Assembly (NCBI GenBank): GCA_035235625.1
Contig: CP141140.1
Location: 46,433,351-46,497,350 of the forward strand
Source of the DNA: Saururus chinensis
Taxonomy: Eukaryota > Streptophyta > Magnoliopsida > Piperales > Saururaceae
Reading direction: 5' to 3'
Length of the DNA stretch: 64,000 nucleotides
A model generated the notes under the pieces. It searched no databases. It was not told the origin of the DNA and saw only the letters and a program-made list of their open reading frames with translations. Positions 49,908-60,900 of this stretch are shown one piece after another. Numbering within the stretch: position 1 is the stretch's first letter; each line of letters opens with the position of its first letter. The translations under genes were made by a program, and so were the position numbers.

Positions 49908-51749
49908 ATAAAGAGCTGTTTGGGCTAGTTAAATGATCTGGCGAAGATCTAGCTATTAGATCAACGATCTATGGTGAAGATAAAACTATCCTGAAAATCT
50001 TCAATCTCACGAAATTGGACTGCAATTCTTCTAAAAATTTATTAAAAATTATTAAAACTTCATGAAACTTTATTTAATCATTACCCAAGTCTAAAACATG
50101 ATAGATCTCGTTATTTATGAACTAAAACAGAAAGAAATCACTAAAAAAATTAGGCTTTACATAACCCACTATTAAAGCTCAACTTGAAGCAAACCCACAT
50201 AAAACTTTATAAAACCTTAAATCCGAAATCACAAATCTATTTTGGAAGAAAACCCTTACCTTCATTGATTTTCTTGACTTGTGAGTGAGTTTTTTGACTT
50301 GAAATCGATGCTCCAACTACTTCAAATCCTACCCACAATAGGGTTTTGTTAATATTTACATAAATCCGTTTAAAAATACCTAAATCACTTGAAAACTTAT
50401 AGATTTAGGATTTATTGAGTTCAAAAATGAAATTTCTTTTATAGAGGTTTGAAATAGAGGTAAAAATTAGAAACTTTAGTGGCAAAAATTAAGATTTAAC
50501 TTTGGAAGAGATGTGATTAAAAAAAATTAGGTAAGACCCTAGGTGATTAATAAAGAAATCAAGCTAATCTTACCTTAATTGTACTTTCCTCTAATGGAGT
50601 GGGGATTAGGGCTTCCTAAGCTCTAGATTCTAGCCCTTCCCAAACAAGAATGTGGTTGTGTCATTCTTTTTATAGTAAGTATTGAGGTAGACCTAACAAG
50701 AATGTGGGGTATAAATATAATTTAACATTAAAAATAAAAAATTTATTTATTTTAGGCCCAAAATGAAATCTAAAAATTTTGAAATATTTCGTAAGATATT
50801 TTTAGGGTCTTATGGGACCCATCATCCCATAAAGAGCTGTTTGGGCTAGTTAAATGATCTGGCGAAGATCTAGCTTTTAGATCAACGATCTACGGTGAAG
50901 ATAAAACTATCCTAAAAATCTTCAATCTCACGAAATTGGACTGCAATTCTTCTAAAAATTTATTAAAAATTATTAAAACTTCATGAAACTTTATTTAATC
51001 ATTACCTAAGTCTAAAACATGATAGATCTCGTTATTTATGAACTAAAACAGAAAGAAATCACTAAAAAAATTAGGCTTTACATAATCCACTATTAAAGCT
51101 CAACTTGAAGCAAACCCACATAAAACTTTATAAAACCTTAAATCCGAAATCACAAATCTATTTTGGAAGAAAACCCTTACCTTCATTGATTTTCTTGACT
51201 TGTGAGTGAGTTTTTTGACTTGAAATCGATGCTCCAACTACTTCAAATCCTACCCACAATAGGGTTTTGTTAATATTTACATAAATCCGTTTAAAAATAC
51301 CTAAATCACTTGAAAACTTATAGATTTAGGATTTATTGAGTTCAAAAATGAAATTTCTTTTATAGAGGTTTGAAATAGAGGTAAAAATTAGAAACTTTAG
51401 TGGCAAAAATTAAGATTTAACTTTGGAAGAGATGTGATTAAAAAAAATTAGGTAAGACCCTAGGTGATTAATAAAGAAATCAAGCTAATCTTACCTTAAT
51501 TGTACTTTCCTCTAATGGAGTGGGGATTAGGGCTTCCTAAGCTCTAGATTCTAGCCCTTCCCAAACAAGAATGTGGTTGTGTCATTCTTTTTATAGTAAG
51601 TATTGAGGTAGACCTAACAAGAATGTGGGGTATAAATATAATTTAACATTAAAAATAAAAAAATTATTTATTTTAGGCCCAAAATGAAATCTAAAAATTT
51701 TGAAATATTTCGTAAGATATTTTTAGGGTCTTATGGGACCCATCATCCC
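49908..51749. repeat. 921-bp tandem duplication inside solo LTR C
   Basis: Unit 1 is 49908-50828 and unit 2 is 50829-51749. Both open ATAAAGAGCTGTTTGGGC and close TTATGGGACCCATCATCCC. By eye they differ at only about six positions (for example CTATTAG/CTTTTAG, CTATGG/CTACGG, ACCCAAG/ACCTAAG) with no net length change, so the event is far younger than the LTR itself. No homology at the junction beyond the shared ATAAAGAGC is visible. Confidence 0.95.
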
Positions 51750-52795
51750 AATTTACGAACGTGAGTCCACGACGGGTCCCGCCCCCTAAATTTTAAAAAA
51801 ATAATCAAAAATTTAAAAATTACAGAAAAATTTGTATTGACTTATATTAACATAAAAACTATCAAAGTGAAGAAATTTTGATTAAAACCATTATTAACCA
51901 CCTTAAATTCAAAATTAAGTTAAAATTGACCAAATTTAATATCATATCACACAAGAACAATTAAATAAAATTAATTAAACTAGTTAGAGTTTAGGATCTT
52001 ACACTATTAATTTGGGATAGAATGAGTATGTTTGAAGTTTGTGTTTATTTAATACGAGAATTTTACAATTTCTTTTTGAAGCAATATTTTGAGTTGTTAG
52101 ATCATAAATTTAATTTTAAATTTATTTTAGATTCTTTTCCCACATTTAGTTCTTTTAATTAGTGGGCTTTTACTTAAACCACATAACAATGTTTCAGCCA
52201 TTGTCATTGCATCTCAGTTCTTCTACCAAGATTAGGAAGAGAGTAGTCCACCTTATTTCTTACTAGCGTTAAGCAATGTAGGAAAATTGTGTGCGATTGA
52301 TATGTTGTTAAGGTGTAGTTAATTATCAGTTCGAGGTTAGTCCTCTAGGCATCTTCTTTCTTAAAATGATTCAGTGAAGAAGATATTGGTAAACTTTGAA
52401 TGACTCTAGATGGAATGCTATCCATAGGCTGTGCTCCAATAATCTGGGTGGCATTTCATATGGGAGACTAGTCACATGTAGGTAGTTTCAAGCATTAGCT
52501 CCTTTGACTTATTCTTCGGCGATTTAGAGGGCATATGGGGGTGTCCCGAAAGAGTTTATTGAAGGCATGTGAATCGCAGGATTCTGTATTTTCAATGCTC
52601 CAATGAAGGAGAAATTGAAGTATTCTTGCAACCCAAATTTTCGTAGGAAAACGCAAATTAGATGCTAACAAAGAAGGATGGGGTGTTGAACTGGAGGGAC
52701 TTCTTCGACCACCACACTTTGCCGAAGTGAAGGTAGAACTTGGCCAGATAGCCACAATCTCTTCCCAATGAGAGGTCGGTTTTATTTTTTCTGAT

Positions 52796-52955
52796 AGACT
52801 GTAGTTGCCAAGGAAATTTTTTTGTTTGATTGTATAAAATTTGAAATAAGTTTGGATTTACATCTGCGTGAAACTAGACTTTAGTTGCCAAGGAAAATTT
52901 TTTGTTTGATTGTATAACATTTGAAATAAGTTTGGATTTACATATGCGTGAAACT
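52796..52955. repeat. 80-bp tandem duplication
   Basis: AGACTGTAGTTGCCAAGG at 52796 and AGACTTTAGTTGCCAAGG at 52876 start two nearly identical 80-bp units, each running through GTTTGATTGTATAA and TTTGGATTTACAT to GCGTGAAACTA. A few substitutions separate them. Confidence 0.92.
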
Positions 52956-54870
52956 ATATTGAACATCATCTTTATGTGTAGTTGGTGGTCAGGAATTTCC
53001 TTTTATTTGTTTTTTATGGTTCTGACATAAATTTGTTTTTTGTGTAGTGTTTATGTCTTGCTTATAATGATTAATCACATATAATGTGAATAATATGGCT
53101 TAGAAATATAGATGTTTTACCATTTATAATCTGTAAAATATTACTGTTTTGAACAAATAGTAAGAATTTATTGTTTCAATCTTCTTGTGTAATTTGGTAA
53201 ACTTTTACTGTTTCAACCTTCTCATGTCAGTTCGACTGTGTCGCAGATGGACAGCCCACTAGATGTGGATGGGGCAAAAAAACACTCGCCTTTGCTTTGA
53301 TTAAAGTAAGAAAAGGCCTGATGAGACACGGTGGCCAAGAAGAAAATTGGGAAAGGCCATCGTTGGTCTGTCGAACCACAACGATGTTGGGCCATCGTTA
53401 GAAGTCTGCCAAACCACAACGGAGGTGCGCCAGATCAATGCCAAAGAAATGTTTAGTCCAATAAAAAACGTTGTACTACATGAAACAATTATGATACACT
53501 ATCTTACAAAACTATAAAATTTACTGATTAAATTTATGTGTAATTTTACTATTTGGAGATGCTAAAGCTAGAAATAAATGCTTGACTAAGAGAAGATGGG
53601 GACCAAAAACATCAAACACTTGGAGAAGAAGTGGAAGGAAGAATACTTTCAAATCTTAAAATTATATTTTTTTTTCATAAAAGTGAATATGTATTGTTTC
53701 AAATAAGATACAACTTGGTTTGTCATGGCAAGATGTATCTCGTCAGCCCTCGCCATGGCCAACCCAACTATGATGGCCATGGCAACTGTCATAAGGCCCG
53801 AAATTCTCTTTGATTTCTCATGCCTTGCGTGGCCTGAATGCCCTTGGCAATTAGCAACATTCTTACTCTCTTATGCACACACGATCACAAGGGAACGCAC
53901 ACACGCTACAAAGAACAACAAAAGTGAAGAGAAAAAGAGGCTAGCCAAAAAACCTTTCTGCACTTAATGTTATACAAGCACTTTGTTTGAATCTTAGTGC
54001 CAAGACGCAAAACTCATCGGCTCTCGTACGAGCTTACAATATATTCCCACCCTTTTATACCTGCTGGTTACAACCAAGTAGTTACAACATAACCCCCGTG
54101 ACTTAGCCCGCTATGCTATCCATAACCATATATAACCGTCTGTAACCACCTACGGTTATACATAAGAGTGTGCAGCAACCACTTGGGTAATGAGCAACAA
54201 TTGTCAGCCACTACTCCCATCTTCATTGCTATTAGATCTCTAGCCGCGAAATAGGCTAAGGGGCAGATGAACCTTAGCCTTGGCGAGCGGACAGCCAAGG
54301 GAAAGTTGAGAAACAATGGTGTTGATGCATTGGTAGACTCATATCCAGGTCCTACTCAGAGCAGGATTTCATGGCGGGCTAGGCTCCATCACCTAGGGTG
54401 GTTCCTAGGAAGGCCGGGACTCTCACGGACAACTCCTCTTGAAGTAGGAGAGATGCTCGTGGTTGTTGCTAATTCATTCCTATGTTTCCTAGCGTGACTA
54501 GGAGTCGCCTCAGAGGCCTAATGCAAGTAAGAAGTCAATACAAGTTGTTGTGCTCAAGTCAAATTGCTCAAGACGGTCGAATCCTAGCAGGACAAGGACT
54601 CTATGCAAGAAGAGGATGCAACCAATACTTTGCTGAGATGAGGTGGCATACGAGCAGAGGACTTCTAACCGAAGTAGGAGTCCAAGGAGTGCTAGGAGAG
54701 GCAGAACACTTGAAGGAGGGCTCAACTATACTTCTAGTTGGGTTAGGATTCTTTTGGGATTGTTTTGAGCATGTATATGGGCTAGTTTCCTAGTTGTAAT
54801 GGAGGCAGATATTGAGATTCTAAATTTGTAACTAAGGTTGGGCGAGTCCTAGTGGTAGTAGGCTTCTCGA

Positions 54871-54889
54871 CCAATCCTCTATATAAAGG
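54871..54889 (+). promoter_or_regulatory. CCAAT and TATA elements, probable retroelement promoter
   Basis: CCAATCCTCTATATAAAGG, followed about 30 bases later by a purine-rich GAGGGGGAGAGAGACTT leader. It looks like an LTR U3/R junction of a copia-type element. No coding sequence follows within 1.5 kb. Confidence 0.35.
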
Positions 54890-57226
54890 GTGTCATGGCT
54901 ACTTGAGGGGGAGAGAGACTTATTGTATTCAGCATAGAGAAAGTTGAGGGCATGATCTGATCCAGCCAGCCTTGGTGGATTCAGCTAAGGGGCAAATTTG
55001 GCCAAGGGGGTGAGCCAAAGGTGTATTCTATTGGTGCAAAGAGGATCCTTAGGCTGGGAACAAGGTCGGAGCCTTGTTTAAATTTATTCAAGCATTTAAA
55101 ACTCAGAAATCTGTAAGGGGTCATATTGGGAGCTTTGGCCACAGTTCTAGAGGATTGTTGGGCATCAAATACTTTGTTGGCGATTTGAAAGAGCTGTGAG
55201 AGTGCACTTAAACAAGGGGCGGACCATACTCAATAAATTGAGCAAGGCATGATGCAGTTTTTAGCTAGGGGTGCACTGGTTTGTAAGATAGCTGAGACGG
55301 TGTTGAGAGCAAGGTTGGGGCCTTGTTAGCATAAACTGCGTGCTGAATTAAAGGTTTTGGAGGCGGTCCTCCTTTTTCCTTATTTTTCTCTGCGTTATGC
55401 TTTGTTTGGATTTGCATAAACTTGGGTGCAAGAAGTGGATAGGCTGATGGTTGTGTGGCACAGCCAGGCCATCACATGTGCAAACGTTAGGATCAACTTC
55501 GTGCCTGTGACATTTGCCACAATGTACTTGGGTCTTAGTGGGAATTGTGTTGGTCGGTTATGTAACCGCCAACCTTGGCACGTTACCCATGTGCCAATGA
55601 GGATGAGAAGACATAGTCATGCCCCTAGCATACTCTCCACGTGCCCTCTATACTTCTATATGTGTGCTAGGTTGCTTTTGTAGTCCACACATGAGCTCCT
55701 CCCATATACTACAAATGAAGGGCATTGCAGCAACATAGTTAGGTCGCCATGGGCATGGCCATGACAAGCATTTGACTAGCGTGGTGATGGAAGCATGACC
55801 AGGTCTCCATGCCCATGCCCATCGTGGCCTGCTGGTTAAAGTTTTTTTTTTATTTTGTGATCTAATCATATCAAGACTTTGTACACACGTGAAGTTTGAA
55901 ACAATAGTCAATGTTAACTGATACATTTACATAAGGATGTTTTGTTGTATTGCAATTTCAACCAATATGTGGGATAGATTTGTGGATGTTAACTTTGATC
56001 AGTATAGTTTTTGTAGTACGTGGTGTAAATTTTTTTGCATAATGTTTTAAAACCATGGTCATAGCTGCATATGGTTAGAGGAACATGCACTAACTCTAGA
56101 CCCTACGTCTCATCTTATATAGTTTCCCCCCTCCCTAAAATTACAAGTCCCATGGCAGCTGGTACTATGGAGATTGACCAGGAGTACAGGAGCTCAAACG
56201 GCAAGTTGTACCAAACCATCTTTTTCCTTTCACCATCACTTGGATTGCCCTGCTTTGCATCATAGGCTTTTTCAAGGACCCCAGGAAAGTAGTCTTCCAT
56301 GCAAGACTAGGGCTGCATCAAAAAACCTACCCAAGATGGCCTGAGTTTGGGTCAAGTCAGAGTCCTATCTCAGGTAGGGTTGGGTATAAACAAAACCCTA
56401 GTAATTCTCGGGTAGGGCCGGGTTTAGCCTATAAATTACTCAAGATCCGACCCAAGCCGACCCGACCTTGCAATTGAAGTATAAGAAAACTTGACCTTAC
56501 CTAACAGTTTTCCTAAGCACACTTAACCTGTCCCCCAAAAAACTCATCATTTCATTTCAACCCAAGATTGGGTTGAATAACCCAACCCAAGATAAATCTC
56601 GGGTTCTATCTTACATTGGGTTGGGTTCCTAATTCTCGGGTACAATCTATCACGCCCCGGCACTGCCCGACCTGAGCCGAACCCGGTCCAAGGGCCGAAC
56701 CAGTGCACGGGGGGACGGATTGAAATGATTAAGGAAAATAACGGAAGACTTGTGCCCCAACTACGGGCAATCTAATTTACGGAGTTTGCGCACTACTTTA
56801 AGCAAGAGTGAATAGGTAGAACCAAAAGAGTTAAACTCTAATTAAACCATAATCTCAAACCCACATATTTATAATTCATAGCCACACACTTGGCTCCAAA
56901 ACAAGTCTCAAAGAAACTAAAATATAGTATCTCACAAATCTAACACGAGGATCATCCACAAGGTTCTAATATCAATATAAGATAAACGAAGAGACATGCA
57001 AAACTAGGAACCTCCATGACTACTCCCAAGCTCTCTTCGACCTTTCCTCATATAGAGGATCCTATCCGTTTGCGTGTCACGCCATGCAGCCCCAAAATAA
57101 AACAAGAAAGTGGGGTGAGTATAAAAACTCAATAATGGTTTTGAATATAACTATAATCACCAGAAAACACAACGACATGGCAATAAAGCAAATCGAATCT
57201 AAGATTAATATGCTATACCACTTTCT

Positions 57227-57590
57227 GATCTTACATTCACATCCCATAAACCTGCATAATAGTGTCTTAATCACACCATTCATGATCATGCATTCATATC
57301 ACATAAACCTGCATAATAGTGTCTCATTCACATCAATCCTGATCATGCATTCATATCACATAAACCTGCATAATAGTATCTCAAACACACCATTTCTGAT
57401 CATGCATTCATATCACATAAACCTGCATAATAGTGTCTCAAACACACCATTTCTGATCATGCATTCATATCACATAAACCTGTATAATAGTGTCTCAAAC
57501 ACACCATTTCTGATCATGCATTCATATCACATAAACCTGCATAATAGTGTCTCAAACACACCATTTCTGATCATGCATTCATATCATATC
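57227..57590. repeat. 57-bp tandem array in solo LTR D
   Basis: Six units; the CATAAT phrase starts at 57255, 57312, 57369, 57426, 57483 and 57540, exactly 57 bases apart. The unit includes TGATCATGCATTCATATCAC and AAACCTGCATAATAGTGTC. Because 57 is a multiple of three, one frame stays open and gives a 19-residue repeat; with no domain and inside an LTR, I regard that frame as a by-product. Confidence 0.95.
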
Positions 57591-58908
57591 AAATTCATTC
57601 ACCCTGCACGACAAACGTGTCAAACACATGATACACAATCATGCATAACATTCATAATAGTCATGCATCAATACAAATGGTGAATGCCTCCATCAAGGAG
57701 TAAGCACAAGCATTGCCACATAGGCAGGATATGGTGAAGGCCACAAAGGCAAGACACGGTCAAATTTCCACACAAGAAATGTAAAAGAGTCGGGGTTGTC
57801 AATCCCTAAAGCTGCTCGCCCTGGACGATCCTGGCCAAGGATGTCCCATTCTCACACAGAGAATCTAGAGCAGGGGTGTTTGCCCAGGACATCTCCTGTG
57901 GAGGGGAGAACCCGAATTCCTACATATTGAACCCTAGAACAAGTGTTAGCAGGTACACACGACATACCACACTAGATTCTCAGGGTCCAGATGACACTCA
58001 TAATATAATCTCAAATCCACAAGACAAGTACACAACTCATCCCCACATAATTCCATTTCTCTAGACTCAACCCTACACGTTCCACACATGAACTTAAATC
58101 GAAAATATGTCCTTTCGGACCAACCAAGTTTTGATTAATTCACCGAGTGATTAATCTAGCAGCAATCTCAAACATTGCATACAATCGATTAAATTCCAGT
58201 TAACCAACAGTAAAACTTCATCCATGAAGACCGATCCATGATTCATGATAACATGATACATCCGTGAGCAAGACCTACGTAGATTCCAATACATGGAACG
58301 TGGTCCTAATCAATCCCCTCATGCATCATAATCACCTCATAATTAACTACAATGTCATAGTAAATTCCCCATACGTATGTGTTCATGCATATCTAAGCAT
58401 ACAATCAATGCTTTGATATAAAATCATAAGGCAACCTATGCATGCTTAACCCATTCAAAATAATGAATTGTAACTGAAATCACAAGTAAAATCTACCACA
58501 AAGCCTAAATCTATCCATGTGAAATTGAACATTCTCATCCATAACCATGATTTTTCCACACATTAAGCTACGACATGAGCACATCCATCACCTATAAATC
58601 ATACTAATTATAGGAGAACTCATCTTGCCATTTTTCTCATAACATCTTTACTGGAAACATATTTCAATCACAAGAATTGCCAACATGCACAAGTTCAAGG
58701 TACTTCAATATCAATATGCATAACTATCAACATAATATCATGCCACAAGACTATACTTAAACACATTCCATAAATTTTTCATCATCAATTCTACACCTCC
58801 AGTAGCCTAATATCATCATATAATACCTCTTATAACCATTAGAATCATCAAATGAAGTAAAACATTGAAATGTGCATAAGTTTCAAAAATAGCAAAAATT
58901 GCCATGTA

Positions 58909-59013
58909 GCCGTTCGAACGTCCTGCAGGGCCATTCGATCGGCTATACTGCAAATCAGTCAAAAATGTACTGTTGTCGTTCTAATGCCCTGGTAGGCTGT
59001 TCTAACTCCAACA
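58909..59013 (+). repeat. Paired-palindrome module in solo LTR D, two units 66 bp apart
   Basis: Unit 1 from 58910: CCGTTCGAACG, spacer TCCTGCAGGGC, CATTCGATCGG, then CTATAC. Unit 2 from 58976: TCGTTCTAATG, spacer CCCTGGTAGGC, TGTTCTAACTCC, then AACATAG. Same words, spacer length and 66-bp spacing as 13838-13950. Confidence 0.75.
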
Positions 59014-60196
59014 TAGCAATTTTGACCTTCTTCATTTCAAATTTCAAAACTGAAACACCATGAAAACACATTCAAATCTTCATCCATGGTACCAAACATT
59101 ATCAAAAACTTATGAAACCTTCCAGAACACTAATCTATACCATTCTAAAACAAAGCCCTAAGAAATTGGATTAATAAATTAACATTTACTAATCCCACCA
59201 TTAAAGCACTAAATCAAACAAATTCATTCCAAATAAACCATAAAAATTGAGATTTTACCATAAGAAAACTGAGATTTGAAGACCCATTACTTTGTCACTT
59301 GTTTAGATTAGGATTTGACCTTCACCCTTCTTGGAAACCTTCCAAAAACATAGTGTTTAAGTTAAACTCTATTAAAAATCGATTTAACATTGAAAACCTT
59401 GAAGAAATCTTAGATCTAGGGTTTGTTAAGCATAAAAAACGAATTTTGATAAGTAGGGTTTGAAGTAAGGGAGTAAATCAGTGACTTTGATGCTTGAAAT
59501 TGAATCAAATCAAAGGGGAAATGTTGGATTAAGAAAGGATTAGGAGAAAATCTAGGGTTTAAGCTTAATTAAGGAATAACATACCTTAATCTCCTCTAAT
59601 CCGGGCCTAAATGGGAAACTAGGTCCTAATCACCTCCTCTCAGCCTATTCCCAAAATGGAAATGGCTTAGCCCTTTCCCTTTTATAGTAGGGTTTGGGGT
59701 GCACTTAATAAACTAATGGGGTGTAAGTAGAATTTTGGGCTAAAAATAGGTATTTTATAAATTTGAGCACTAATTAAATTTGAGAAAATTTTGAAAAATT
59801 TTGTATGTGCTTAAGTTGATGTCTGGGGCATTTTGGTCTAAAAATCTTAATTTCGTCGGTGGGGCCCACAGGGGACACTAATTTTTGGAAAATTAGTAAA
59901 AAATTAGAAAATCCAAAAAATTTAGAATTGACTAAAAATTACTTAAAACTCATAAATGTAAAGTTAGTTTTGTTTAAAACCTACCCATTTATTTCAGAAA
60001 ACTACAGAATTTAGATCAAAAAACACGTAAACCACACATTAACAGATAAATAACATTAAAATAAACCGGTTAAAAAATAAGAGTCCTTACACTATCTCTA
60101 AGTACGGTTGGGTTTAGGAATCATGGGTACTATCTGATGTTGGGTTAGGTATAATACCTGACCCAACATGATCCGAAATGTTGTCCTATGCAAGAC

Positions 60197-60900
60197 CCAT
60201 CTTCTATAGGGAAGCATTTCCTATGTTCCCTATTGATAATGTGTCAAGCGTAATGGAAGAAGGGAAGTATTTTAAATGCTCCCCACCGACAATGAGCCCA
60301 ATGTAAGGAATATATGAGAACCCTTGATATTTTTAATCAAATGACAGCTCGTCACTTGAATAGAATTATCGTGGAGTTGAAGCTAAAGATTCCAACTCAT
60401 CACTTGATTAGAATTATAGTTGAAAGGGAAAAAAAGGAAGATGATCTAATATCACAAACAAGGGCAGTGCCAAGGTTGGTCAATAAATGAGAACTTTTGT
60501 ACTAATATAGGTTTGTTGTCAAATTTTGCCCAACTCAACAGCTTATACATGTCATGATTTTTAATCACCTCTTTTTGGTAGTAGTAGAAAATTTACTTTT
60601 CTAGATATATAATACTTTCAAAACCAAAATCATATTAGAAAAGAGATGCCAAAAAACTTTAGTAAGTGGGAATGCCATATTTCACAATTTTTTGTGTGGA
60701 ATTCTTAATAGAAAGTCCTTACATGGTGTTAGTAGTTCTATATTTTATATTACAATTCATCGATTTCAAAATATGTTGTAAGCACATTTAAAATATCATG
60801 TTAGTCGTTTAAGATTTTACTCACACTAAAATAAAATATAGCATTAATCAAATAAATTAGGATTTTAAAACTCTAACATCTAAAATGCATGCCGACGACC
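60197..60900. other. Intergenic DNA with hairpin repeat copies 4 and 5
   Basis: Two diverged hairpin repeat copies lie at 60215-60256 (CTATGTTCCCTATTGATAAT..GTCAAGCGTAATGG) and 60278-60317 (CCGACAATGAGCCCAATGTAAGGAATATATGAG). The remainder is AT-rich with no gene. Confidence 0.5.

Larger units (their letters stand above)
37660..52008 (+). mobile_element. Solo LTR C (long LTR family 2), interrupted, with TSD
   Basis: Pieces 37665-38276 and 48138-52003. It opens TGTCATGCCCCAACGCCC and closes TTTAGGATCTTACA. An exact 5-bp duplication CTATT lies at 37660-37664 and 52004-52008. It aligns in order with solo LTR D: shared opening (ACCCRGTCCAAGGG, GCACACGGGGG/GCACGGGGGG), the CCATGCAGCCC..AAAATAAAAC segment, a 57-bp-period array, and a TTACA end. 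Net length is about 4.5 kb including a 921-bp tandem duplication. The break at 38276/48138 is the Athila-like insertion. No internal domain or partner LTR is present. Del/Tekay affiliation is inferred from length and ends only. Confidence 0.87.
37578..52028. mobile_element. Short Stowaway-like MITE split by a solo LTR
   Basis: Left piece 37580-37664 and right piece 52009-52026. The left contains CAAATTAATAGTTCCATTTGG and a palindromic centre (TGAACAAAAATTAGTTCA). The right continues AATTTGGGATAGAATGAG. Joined by eye they mirror each other about the centre, and the right junction GGAGCTATTAATTT matches the intact MITE at 25520-25535. TA flanks at 37578-37579 and 52027-52028. Net length about 100 bp. 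Confidence 0.75.
52029..56299. other. Intergenic DNA with unnamed retroelement-like segments
   Basis: No gene recognised. It contains an 80-bp tandem duplication (52796-52955), CCATGGCC-rich stretches near 53740 and 55750 with some inverted likeness, and a CCAAT plus TATA arrangement at 54871-54889. Frames of 86 residues (52495-52755, minus) and 103 residues (54482-54793, plus) have no known domain. Confidence 0.45.
56643..60096 (+). mobile_element. Solo LTR D (long LTR family 2)
   Basis: 56648-60091 (3444 bp). It opens TATCACGCCCCGGCAC (initial TG decayed to TA) and closes AAGAGTCCTTACA. Flanks CAATC and CTATC differ at one base, a decayed 5-bp duplication. It is homologous to solo LTR C from end to end. 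It contains a 57-bp tandem array (57227-57590) and a paired-palindrome module (58909-59013). No internal coding domain and no partner LTR, so it is solo. Confidence 0.87.
56300..60196. mobile_element. hAT-like MITE, copy 2, exact 8-bp TSD, split by solo LTR D
   Basis: Pieces 56308-56647 and 60092-60188. It opens TAGGGCTGCATCAAAAAACC and closes GAAATGTTGTCCTA. TGCAAGAC flanks it exactly on both sides (56300-56307 and 60189-60196), the 8-bp signature of hAT transposition. The opening is the reverse complement of the closing end of copy 1 at 26190-26537, so the two copies are in opposite orientation. Rich in CCCAACCC/GGGTTGGG. No coding capacity. Confidence 0.88.

Noticed and set aside
52495..52755. 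86-codon minus-strand frame
   Set aside because: No recognisable domain; single short frame in repeat-rich DNA.
57227..57590. CRISPR-like array
   Set aside because: Units are contiguous 57-bp tandem repeats with no unique spacers, in a plant genome, inside an LTR.
57084..57683. 199-codon open frame with 19-residue repeats
   Set aside because: It lies wholly within solo LTR D and is created by the 57-bp array, whose period is a multiple of three; no domain and no conserved start context.
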